The notes below the pieces were generated by a model. It was given only the letters and a program-made list of their open reading frames with translations. It ran no database searches and was not told where the DNA came from. The position numbers and the translations under genes are program-made. 38,312 bases of DNA, taken from Bryobacterales bacterium. GTDB taxonomy: Bacteria; Acidobacteriota; Terriglobia; Bryobacterales; Bryobacteraceae. The stretch's first letter is position 1; each line of letters begins with the position of its first letter. Positions 1-6,518 of the stretch are shown in pieces. Location of the stretch: assembly GCA_003162425.1 (NCBI GenBank), contig PMOK01000316.1, positions 1-38,312 of the forward strand. Direction: 5' to 3'.

Positions 1-3
1 ACC

Positions 4-37
4 GTGAACGCGGCACGCAGGAGTGCGTGCGCTACGG
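4..37. repeat. Palindromic intergenic repeat, copy 1 (partial)
   Basis: This stretch nearly matches 3594-3627. It contains a perfect 7-bp stem (GCACGCA, 13-19; TGCGTGC, 24-30) around a GGAG loop. The stop codon of the glycosidase gene (32-34) lies just past the hairpin, so the repeat may also serve as its terminator. The other copy has a second hairpin on its left side; here that part would lie outside the window. Confidence 0.75.
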
Positions 38-2152
38 CGCGAGTGAGCCGCGTAAGACTACGATGGAGGCTTTCGGGAGCTGGTAGAGCGTTCCGCGTTC
101 AGCGGTGACTTTCGATTTTCCAGGGGGCCCATCGGGGTCGGCATGTCCGTTGACGCCGTCCGGATGCCACTGATATTCGGCGGCTCCGAAAGTGATGCGG
201 TCCACGGGGCCGGCGAAGGAACGGTCAGGACCCGTGAAAGCAATCTTCACCGAGTGGGCGTTGTCCCGGTCCTTGTTAATGATCATGACGGACCATTGTC
301 CATCCGGGCGCTCGACGGCATAGGCTGTGACCAATACGTTGCCGGATGCGTCCCGCACGTCGCTCGAAGCGCGAAAGAGCAGGTGCGTGGCGTCTACTGG
401 TTGGACCCATTCCTTACTGATTACCTGGGCGGCGAAGTATTGCGAGAAATATCCAGTGATTTTGTAGTTCTTATCGATATTAAAAAAGCCGAACGATCCG
501 CCGCCGCATTCAGGCGACAATCCCCACGGCAGGTAGTGAAAGAAATAAGTGGCGCTAGCGCCGCCGCTCATCATGGACCCGACGTAATCGGCCAGCCAGA
601 GGCCGCCCATGATATCGACATACATTTGTCCGGATTGCCAGGACATGTTGCCTTCGGTCATGAAGAACGGAAGATCGGCGGGCAAGCCATCGTTTTTCCA
701 GACTTCGAGGATGTGGCTGACGATCTGGGGCTCGCGATAGAGATCGCTCCAGGGATTCTTACAAGCTTCGTAGGGATAATGTTCGAAGGAGAAAAATGTG
801 AGATCGTTCATCCGGTTGTGCGCCTTCAGGTAATCGAGAAATCGGCCGAGCCACGACACTCGGCCCTGCGCGTCCGGCCAAACTTCGACATCTTCATTTG
901 TTCCTTCGAAGGACGGCCCACCCAGCTTGGCTTCCGGGACCAGCCGGTGAATGGCGGTGGCGAATTGAAGGTACAGCGCGCCGTAATCTTCCGGCAGCAT
1001 TTTCTGGCCGTCGGGTTCCTCGCCCATCTCGATGCGGGCGATTGGATAATGGCGCTGGTAGAGATAGGCGATCTCGGCGGCCGCTTCGTCGGGCGTGGAA
1101 TATAACATCGCAACCGGCACGATGGCGGGAAGTCCGCGCGTGACGCCGCTCGAGAAGAAGAAATCGAATCCCACCTGATCGCCCTTGGATTCATCCAGAT
1201 CCGTGGCGGCATGCCAGGGGTCCACTGAAGAGGGCCAGGTAGCGGTCTGGTTGCGACTCTTGAGATGCTTGACGAGATCCGTGAATTGGCCATCCGGCGT
1301 GAGAGTGCCGGCGTACAGCTCGTTAAGAGCGTAGCCGACGCAGTTGCGTTTGTCGGAATCGCCGTGCGTATCGCAGGTGTTGGAAGATTCAGTCATCCAG
1401 ATGCGGATGTATTGCACCGGGATTTTCCACGAGACGAGTTTGAGGGTGACGGCGCCGCCCTGGCCGTCCGTAACAATGCCGGACGGGAATGTTTGCCAGA
1501 TTCCCTTGGTGGTTCCGTCATAGAACGGCTCTCCGGCGCCAGTCCAAAACTGAACGATGTAGCGGCGAGCGTAAGGTTGGGCCCAAGCGATGCGAATGGC
1601 GTTGAGATCCTGCTTGGCGCCTAGGTCGAGGATGACCCACTGCGGATGCAGCGAATCGTCCTCGCCGGTGAAGTCGCGAGTGAGATACGGATTGCTTTTC
1701 CAGTACGTCGTCGGGTCGCCATCGGTGAGGCGGGAATATTCGGTTCCGTCTCCGCGAGCGAAACCGCGGTGAGGCAGCGGGTAGGCCCAGGAGTGGCGGA
1801 TCGGATCGGCGGGATCGGCGCTGCCGGTGAAGTAACCTTCCTGCTTTTCTGGATTACTCCAAGTGCCGCGGGGATTCCAGTGCCAGGCTTGGACTTGCAG
1901 ATCGGTATTTTGGCGATAGGTGACAGGTTGCCAACCGGCGTCGAGAACCTGCTTGAGGATGGGATCGGTGAGCAGGTGATCCGTGCTTCCGGTTTTCAGT
2001 CGATCGACACCCGCGCCGAGAGCGCGAATGGGGCTGAACGAATTCACGGCGTGGGATGGATCGGCGTCAACGATAATGTTCTGAGGCGTGGCAACTAGCG
2101 CGAAGGAGAGCAGCGCGGCGATGCCACAAGAGATTATTTTGGATTGCGTCAT
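32..2152 (-). CDS. Secreted GH39-like glycoside hydrolase with internal F5/8C (discoidin) domain
   Basis: A 706-aa protein with an N-terminal signal peptide (hydrophobic residues about 8-22, ending near ATPQ). Residues about 130-285 look like an F5/8 type C carbohydrate-binding domain (TDGDPTTYWKS, QWVILDLG, YIRIWMTESS). Residues about 340-600 resemble a clan A TIM barrel of the GH39 kind: a GEEPDG motif (E378/E379) is a candidate acid/base and E500 in FFMTEGN a candidate nucleophile. The C-terminus looks like a beta-sandwich. The likely role is hydrolysis of plant or microbial polysaccharide outside the cytoplasm; the substrate cannot be told. The ATG start gives a clean signal peptide, although no strong Shine-Dalgarno site precedes it. 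It is the last gene of a minus-strand run. The family assignment is by motif only. Confidence 0.75.
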   Translation of the reverse strand: MTQSKIISCGIAALLSFALVATPQNIIVDADPSHAVNSFSPIRALGAGVDRLKTGSTDHLLTDPILKQVLDAGWQPVTYRQNTDLQVQAWHWNPRGTWSNPEKQEGYFTGSADPADPIRHSWAYPLPHRGFARGDGTEYSRLTDGDPTTYWKSNPYLTRDFTGEDDSLHPQWVILDLGAKQDLNAIRIAWAQPYARRYIVQFWTGAGEPFYDGTTKGIWQTFPSGIVTDGQGGAVTLKLVSWKIPVQYIRIWMTESSNTCDTHGDSDKRNCVGYALNELYAGTLTPDGQFTDLVKHLKSRNQTATWPSSVDPWHAATDLDESKGDQVGFDFFFSSGVTRGLPAIVPVAMLYSTPDEAAAEIAYLYQRHYPIARIEMGEEPDGQKMLPEDYGALYLQFATAIHRLVPEAKLGGPSFEGTNEDVEVWPDAQGRVSWLGRFLDYLKAHNRMNDLTFFSFEHYPYEACKNPWSDLYREPQIVSHILEVWKNDGLPADLPFFMTEGNMSWQSGQMYVDIMGGLWLADYVGSMMSGGASATYFFHYLPWGLSPECGGGSFGFFNIDKNYKITGYFSQYFAAQVISKEWVQPVDATHLLFRASSDVRDASGNVLVTAYAVERPDGQWSVMIINKDRDNAHSVKIAFTGPDRSFAGPVDRITFGAAEYQWHPDGVNGHADPDGPPGKSKVTAERGTLYQLPKASIVVLRGSLAP

Positions 2153-2167
2153 TCTGTTTCATCATAT

Positions 2168-2229
2168 ATGGCGCAAGCCGGAGGCTTACGCTACGACTAT
2201 GGCGCAAGCCGGAGGCTTACGCTACGACG
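2168..2229. repeat. 31-bp direct tandem duplication of a palindromic repeat
   Basis: Two back-to-back 31-bp copies (2168-2198 and 2199-2229), nearly identical, each with the core CAAGCCGGAGGCTTACGCTA. The same core recurs at 2941-2963, and a related GACAAGCC/GGCTTGTC palindrome occurs at 5072 and 11197. The second copy runs over the 3' end of the methyltransferase gene. Confidence 0.8.
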
Positions 2230-2890
2230 GAGGCCGTTCCACCGCAATCAGCCAGTGTGCGCTTTCTGAATCGGGGTTATCGATGAAGGCATCTTCGCGG
2301 TTGAGGATGTGGAAGCCTGCCGCTTCGAGCTCTCCGGCGGCGAGATCGGACGAGAGGACATGATTATCGGTCTGCTTTTCGCGTGGACGCTTGGCGGTCC
2401 GAAGAGGCGTGTTGTCCAGGATCACCAAGCGCCCGCCGGGCTTGAGCGACTCCTTAATGTGCTGCAGCATGGATTGATATTGCGGCATTTCGTGATAGGC
2501 ATTCACGATTAGCACGGCATCCAGCGTCCCTTGCGGGAGCTTCGGGTTATCCTCAGCGCCATGGATCACAACCGCGTTTTTCACGTGCTGCTTTTTGAAG
2601 TTAGCCTTGGCCAGACGCAGGCCCCAATCTTTCTCGTTGACGATGTCTTCGCAGTAGACTTTGCCGGCTGCTTCCACCACGTGAGAAAGAATCACGGAGA
2701 ACTCGCCCGCACCACAACCGACGTCGGCAACCTGGCTGCCCTGGTGAATGGCTAGTTGCCGGACAATGTCGCCCATGCGGATTTCCTTCAGCCGATCGTT
2801 TTTGGGATAAAGGCTTTCCACCAGTTGCTGTACTGAATCCTGAGCACAGAGGGGAAGAAGAAAGCAGGTGAGAAGGAAGAGCCGGCGCAT
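2222..2890 (-). CDS. Exported class I SAM-dependent methyltransferase
   Basis: A 222-aa protein with a signal-peptide-like start (MRRLFLLTCFLLPLCAQD) and then a Rossmann methyltransferase domain. Motif I is VADVGCGAGEFS (about residues 55-66), followed by an acidic end of strand 2 (YCEDIV) and a motif IV region LDAVLIVNAYHEM. The post-motif segment LKPGGRLVILDN is typical of class I enzymes. The substrate is unknown. Export of a SAM-dependent enzyme is puzzling because SAM is cytoplasmic, but signal-bearing methyltransferases of this kind are common annotations in Acidobacteria. The LPLC segment is a poor lipobox, so cleavage after CAQ is as likely. It lies between the DinB gene and the glycosidase on the same strand; nothing shows functional coupling. 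Confidence 0.75.
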   Translation of the reverse strand: MRRLFLLTCFLLPLCAQDSVQQLVESLYPKNDRLKEIRMGDIVRQLAIHQGSQVADVGCGAGEFSVILSHVVEAAGKVYCEDIVNEKDWGLRLAKANFKKQHVKNAVVIHGAEDNPKLPQGTLDAVLIVNAYHEMPQYQSMLQHIKESLKPGGRLVILDNTPLRTAKRPREKQTDNHVLSSDLAAGELEAAGFHILNREDAFIDNPDSESAHWLIAVERPPS

Positions 2891-2939
2891 ATTAGAAGAT
2901 TAGACGAAGGCGACGGACGATTTCTTCCGGATTTGTTTC

Positions 2940-2963
2940 GCGCAAGCCGGAGGCTTACGCTAC
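2940..2963. repeat. Palindromic CAAGCC-GGA-GGCTT repeat
   Basis: A third copy of the GCGCAAGCCGGAGGCTTACG element found at 2171 and 2202. It sits at the 3' end of the DinB gene, whose stop codon (2960-2962) falls inside it. A terminator or REP-like role is plausible but not shown. Confidence 0.75.
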
Positions 2964-3568
2964 TGGGGGAATCCCGGGCTCGCTTTTACTTCCGCGATTT
3001 GCTGATCGTGACGCATATTGTGTAGCGGGATGTAGATGAGCCACTGGTAGGCATTCAATGTACCGAAGATGGGGAACGGATGGTCGACCGTGTGCTCTTT
3101 CAACGGCACCTGGGTGTCCTCGATGAATTTGATCGCACGGGCGCGCTGTTCCTTATAGCACTGGATTACTTCTTCGCGGATGATTTTGGCGTGAGGTTGA
3201 ATCGCTTCGGGCGCGGTAGCTTTGTGAGTGCGATCCACCATCACCTTTTCCAGAAACTCCGTTTTGCCGCGCGTTTTGGTTTCCCAATCGGGATTGGGCG
3301 GAGAATCGACCGCGCGTTGTGCGGAGGCGAACAATAAGGCCTCCCCGAGCATAATGTGCTCGGCTGTTTCGCCGACTGACCATCGGTCCGGGCCTGGCTT
3401 GTAAGTCCACTGCGCATCGGTGAGGCCGTCGACTAGCGCCAGAAATTCTTTCTGCGAATCCTGGAGGAGTTGGATGGCGTGGGCGCGTTCGGCGGCGGTG
3501 AGCGCGGCGTCGGCTGCGTGGAGCGAGCCGGCGAAGGTCAGGATCGAGAGCGCAAGAATTGATTTCAT
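2960..3568 (-). CDS. Exported DinB family protein
   Basis: A 202-aa protein with a signal peptide (MKSILALSILTFAGSLHA). The mature part has the DinB four-helix-bundle signature: AHAIQLLQDSQKEFLALVDGL, then WTYKPGPDRWSVGETAEHI with the first putative metal histidine, and a C-terminal YIPLHNMRHDQQI segment carrying the others. DinB proteins are metal-dependent and some are thiol transferases; this one's substrate is unknown. The ATG start has a good AAGGAGT ribosome-binding site. It lies downstream of the YCII/ECF42 sigma pair on the same strand, separated by a double-hairpin repeat. Confidence 0.85.
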   Translation of the reverse strand: MKSILALSILTFAGSLHAADAALTAAERAHAIQLLQDSQKEFLALVDGLTDAQWTYKPGPDRWSVGETAEHIMLGEALLFASAQRAVDSPPNPDWETKTRGKTEFLEKVMVDRTHKATAPEAIQPHAKIIREEVIQCYKEQRARAIKFIEDTQVPLKEHTVDHPFPIFGTLNAYQWLIYIPLHNMRHDQQIAEVKASPGFPQ

Positions 3569-3580
3569 GTTGACTCCTTG

Positions 3581-3627
3581 CGTTCACACGAGTGTGAACG
3601 CGGCACGCACGAGTGCGTGCGCCACGG
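3581..3627. repeat. Paired-hairpin palindromic repeat (REP/BIME-like)
   Basis: Two adjacent perfect hairpins. The first has an 8-bp stem CGTTCACA/TGTGAACG (3581-3600), the second a 7-bp stem GCACGCA/TGCGTGC (3603-3620); both have the loop CGAG. The second hairpin and its flanks match the element at 4-37. It sits between the sigma factor and the DinB gene and overlaps the DinB leader region. Confidence 0.85.
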
Positions 3628-3630
3628 TAT

Positions 3631-4667
3631 TCAGTATACGTTTTGGGACAGGCGTTTTTGGAGCAGGCGGCGTTCGGGCTCGGTGCATACACACTCCACT
3701 GCCGATCTGTAATATGCGGCCAATGGTAATTCGCCAGCGCGGGGTGATGCTGGATTTCAGCGATCGCGGCCAGGCCAGCTTCGGGGCCCTTCCAGCGCGA
3801 GAGCGCGATGGCTCGGTTCAAGGCAATGACAGGGCTCGGGTCCATCTGATAAAGCAGGTCGTATTGCTCCGTGATATTCTCCCAGTCGGTGGCGTCGTAG
3901 GAAGGCGCGAGAGCGTGCTGAGCCGCGATGCCGGCTTGCAGATGATAGGACGTAAGCTCATCGCCTTCGGCGTTGACGCGCGCAGGCAATCGCGAGGCAT
4001 GCAATAGAAGCAGAGCCAGCAGCGCGTGCGTTTTGGGCAGGTCGGATGCGGGATGCGCCGCGAGCAGTCGGGCGAGCCGGATGGCTTCATCGCAGAGATC
4101 GGCGCGCAGCAGCGATTCGCCTTGGTGCGCCGAGTAGCCTTCGTTGAAAATGCGCTGTTCCCGAATCTGGCGTTTGCCGCGAACCAAGCGCTGCGCGATG
4201 GTGGCTTCCTGCACGAGAAAGGCGCGTGCAATCTCCCGCGCGCTGAAACCGGCCACGGTCTTGAGTGTCAGGGCGACACGCAGTTCGCTCGCGAGGCTGG
4301 GATGACAGCACAGAAACATCATGGAGAGCTGGTCATCGTCGAATTCGTGATGGGGTTCCGGCATAGTTTGCTCAGGAAATGCGCGGGCGAGCTCCGGAAT
4401 CTTTTCCGCAAGCGAGGCTTCGCGGCGGATGGCATCGAGCGCGCGGTTTTTCGCCACCTGGATCAGCCAGGCTGAGGGATTCGCGGGGATGCCTTGGAAT
4501 GGCCAGAGCTCCAGCGCTTTGAGCAAGGCATCCTGCACCACTTCTTCGGCGAGATCCAGGCGGCGGGGTCCAAAGATCCGGGGTCCAAAGATCCGCGTGA
4601 GCGTGGAGACCAATCGTCCCGATTGATGCCGGAACAAATGGTCGACCAGTAACGCGGAATCATTCAA
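3631..4667 (-). pseudogene. ECF42-type sigma factor (DUF6596), frame-broken near the C-terminus
   Basis: Sigma-2 (about residues 8-75: LTRIFGPR, LDLAEEVVQDALLKAL, NPSAWLIQVAKNRALDAIRREASLA) and sigma-4 (about 115-165: SMMFLCCHPSLASELRVALTLKTVAGFSAREIARAFLV in pieces) are followed by the DUF6596 extension (FNEGYSAHQGESLLRADLC, YHLQAGIAAQHALAPSY, SPVIALNRAIAL). ECF42 factors are typically encoded beside DGPF/YCII proteins, as here. The start is TTG, overlapping the upstream stop as TTGA. After LANYHWP (about 3715-3730) the true C-terminus continues in another frame as CTEPERRLLQKRLSQNVY, stopping at 3631-3633. Without correction the frame would run to 3153 across the DinB gene. From memory of the family, about 25 and 30 residues are also missing before FNEGY and before YHLQAG. 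It may be a decaying gene or a sequence error. Confidence 0.8.
4565..4594. repeat. Exact 15-bp tandem duplication inside the sigma-2 region
   Basis: GGGGTCCAAAGATCC occurs at 4565-4579 and again, base for base, at 4580-4594. On the coding strand it duplicates five residues, giving RIFGPRIFGPRR where the family normally has one IFG-R segment between helix 1 of sigma-2 and LDLAEEVVQ. Confidence 0.95.
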
Positions 4668-4996
4668 GTTTTTTCGATCTGGCGGACTTCAATGGTGCCG
4701 AATTCCATGTGCGGGCAGGTTTTGGCGGCCTCTACGGCCTCGTCATAGTTGGCGGCTTCGATGACGAAAAATCCGCCCAGCACTTCCTTAGCCTCGGCGA
4801 ATGGACCGTCGATGACGGAGAGCTTACCGTTCTGTTTCTGGAGTACGCGGCCTTCGCCATCCATAAGTTTCTGGCCGCCGGTGGCTTTGGTCCGCCTCCA
4901 GTCTTGGTACTTATGCATGAGTTTTTGCAGCTCCTCAGGGCTGAACGCCGAAACCGCGTTGCGGTCGCCTCTGAGCAGCAGGATAAATTGTGGCAT
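4664..4996 (-). CDS. YCII-related (DGPF) domain protein
   Basis: A 110-aa protein, MPQFILLLRGD to IEVRQIEKT, with the hallmark VIDGPFAEAKEVLGGFFVIEA. YCII/DGPF proteins are small dimeric alpha-beta barrels of unclear function that are genetically linked to ECF sigma factors of the ECF42 group; that link holds here, as its TGA stop overlaps the TTG start of the sigma gene. I placed the start at 4996 because an AAAGGAG site precedes that ATG and MPQF/MKYM-type starts are standard in the family. A frame open to 5194 upstream is not convincing as coding. Confidence 0.92.
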   Translation of the reverse strand: MPQFILLLRGDRNAVSAFSPEELQKLMHKYQDWRRTKATGGQKLMDGEGRVLQKQNGKLSVIDGPFAEAKEVLGGFFVIEAANYDEAVEAAKTCPHMEFGTIEVRQIEKT

Positions 4997-5071
4997 CTTG
5001 TTTCTCCTTTCACCGGCTAGACGAAGGGAGAGCGGCGAAATCGACAAGGGCCCGAAGAAAAATGTGGCAAT

Positions 5072-5090
5072 GACAAGCCGGAGGCTTGTC
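5072..5090. repeat. GACAAGCC-GGA-GGCTTGTC hairpin repeat
   Basis: A perfect 8-bp stem with a GGA loop, directly downstream of the small CxxC gene and upstream of the YCII gene. It is the same family as 11197-11241. It could act as a terminator for the small gene, though no T-tract follows. Confidence 0.8.
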
Positions 5091-5096
5091 CCACGG

Positions 5097-5306
5097 CTAT
5101 TTCGCTTTTTTCTGCTTCTGTTGGCCGACGCGGATCTTGAAGTGCAGCTGCTTGGCTTCGAGAAACGCCTTGTGATCGTGGCGCGCGACAGCATCAGTCA
5201 GAAAGTTCTCCACGCTGGCGCCCTTGGGAAGGACCACCATCACGGTGAAATTCTCGTTGCACTCCGGGCAGAAGGGGCGGAACCGTTTGACGTTGGGAAT
5301 GGCCAT
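5097..5306 (-). CDS. Small CxxC-containing hypothetical protein
   Basis: A 69-aa protein starting MAIPNVKRF, with one FCPECNENF motif (a zinc-knuckle-like CxxC) and a Lys-rich tail (GQQKQKKAK). It has no signal peptide or membrane segment. One CxxC could bind zinc only as a dimer or with other ligands such as the HDH residues in the middle. I do not recognise the family. Support comes from the amino-acid composition, its fit between repeats, and the lack of a better frame; there is no clear Shine-Dalgarno site. Confidence 0.55.
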   Translation of the reverse strand: MAIPNVKRFRPFCPECNENFTVMVVLPKGASVENFLTDAVARHDHKAFLEAKQLHFKIRVGQQKQKKAK

Positions 5307-5379
5307 AACAGATTCAGGATATCACAGAGGCATTACGAGGTTGATAATCTGCTCGACGATTGGCAATTGGCGCAAGCTG

Positions 5380-5415
5380 GGCGGGTTAGCAACCCGCCGC
5401 AGGATGGCATCCTGC
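5380..5415. repeat. Paired-hairpin repeat upstream of the FUSC gene
   Basis: Two adjoining perfect hairpins: GGCGGGTT/AACCCGCC with loop AGC (5380-5398) and GCAGGATG/CATCCTGC with a one-base loop (5399-5415). The paired layout resembles 3581-3620 and 11197-11241 although the sequence differs. A TACAAT hexamer follows at 5418-5423 and could be the -10 of the next gene; I see no matching -35. Confidence 0.8.
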
Positions 5416-5440
5416 CCTACAATTACTACACAATGGGGCC

Positions 5441-6484
5441 ATGTCATTGAGCGCCGTCCAGCGAGCGCGGATTAAGCAGGCCTTAAAGACGGCGGTGGCG
5501 GGCGTGGCGTCGCTGTACGCCGCGAAACTCTGCAGATTGCCGGAAGATTATTGGGCGTCAATCAGCGCGCTGATCGTGATGCAATCGAGCGTAGGAGCGA
5601 CGGTCAGCGCCTCCTGGACGCGCCTGGCGGGAACCGCGGTGGGCGCGGTGGTGGGCGGTATTTTTGTAGCGATGTGGGGCGTGAATGTGCTGGCATTCGG
5701 GGCTGCGGTTGCAATCGCATTTTATCTCTGTTCGATATTGAAACTGGCGGAGAGCCAGCGGCTGGCCACGGTAACGGTGGCGATTCTGATGCTGGCTGGG
5801 CGCGGGAGCGCGACGTGGATCATCGGGCTGCATCGATTTCTGGAAGTGTCTATTGGGATACTGGTTGCCTTGCTCATTTCGGTGGTGCTGTGGCCATCCG
5901 GAGCGACGGGAAAGTTACGCAAAGGAATCGCCGCAGTGCTGGGAAGCCTGGAGGCGATGTACCAGACCGTGAGCCGCGGCTACCGCACAGGAGCAACGGT
6001 TGCGATCGAGGAACTGAGGTCGCGGCTGGAAGAGACTCTCCGCGGCAACCAGGGGCTGCTGCGCTATGCAATCTACGAACGCGTGAGTGCGCCGCAGCAT
6101 CACGAATTGCTGGTCCTGCTGATGGATCACGTGGACCGGATCTTTGATGCCGTGGCAGCTTTGGAACTTGCCACGCGCGGCAGCGCCGGCGATTCTTACT
6201 TCCAGAATTTCGCGACGGAGCTGGAGCAATTGGAGACCAGGATATCGGCGGCGTTCGAATGGCTTCAGACCAGCGTAGCTGCCTGGAGGTTCGATCGGGA
6301 GTGGCCGGATCTGGCGGCGGCAGTGGGGGATCTGGATGAGAAAGCGGCGACGTCGCGGAAGTCGGGTACGTCGCGGAGTTATGAATTAGAGGAGATTCTG
6401 CGGTTCTATTCGTTTGTATTGGGTTCGAAGAATTTGGTGAGGGAACTGGAGCTGGGGCGTGGAGTGTTGAAAAGGAGTAGTTGA
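5441..6484 (+). CDS. FUSC-family inner-membrane protein (aromatic acid exporter-like)
   Basis: A 347-aa protein. The N-terminal half (residues about 10-155) is a set of hydrophobic helices with the FUSC look: ALKTAVAGVASLYAAKL, YWASISALIVMQSSVGAT, RLAGTAVGAVVGGIF, then WIIGLHRFLEVSIGILVALLIS. The rest is a soluble, helical C-terminal domain. FUSC proteins include AaeB-type aromatic acid efflux pumps and related transporters; the cargo here is unknown. The length fits a single FUSC unit plus a cytoplasmic tail, not the double-length AaeB form. No partner gene (membrane fusion protein) lies beside it. Confidence 0.82.
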   Translation: MSLSAVQRARIKQALKTAVAGVASLYAAKLCRLPEDYWASISALIVMQSSVGATVSASWTRLAGTAVGAVVGGIFVAMWGVNVLAFGAAVAIAFYLCSILKLAESQRLATVTVAILMLAGRGSATWIIGLHRFLEVSIGILVALLISVVLWPSGATGKLRKGIAAVLGSLEAMYQTVSRGYRTGATVAIEELRSRLEETLRGNQGLLRYAIYERVSAPQHHELLVLLMDHVDRIFDAVAALELATRGSAGDSYFQNFATELEQLETRISAAFEWLQTSVAAWRFDREWPDLAAAVGDLDEKAATSRKSGTSRSYELEEILRFYSFVLGSKNLVRELELGRGVLKRSS

Positions 6485-6518
6485 ATCGGGGCCAACACTT
6501 TCCTGAGAGTCGCGTCTA

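Noticed and set aside
143..1105. 320-aa open frame on the plus strand
   Set aside because: It lies wholly antisense to the glycosidase gene and shows no domain or signal; a high-GC shadow frame.
3153..3630. C-terminal extension of the sigma factor to 504 aa
   Set aside because: This part reads the DinB gene out of frame and has no resemblance to sigma factors; it arises from the frame break near 3720.
4997..5194. Longer N-terminus for the YCII protein
   Set aside because: The family start MPQFILLL and a good ribosome-binding site occur at 4996; the upstream part is Ser/Arg-rich shadow sequence that crosses a palindromic repeat.
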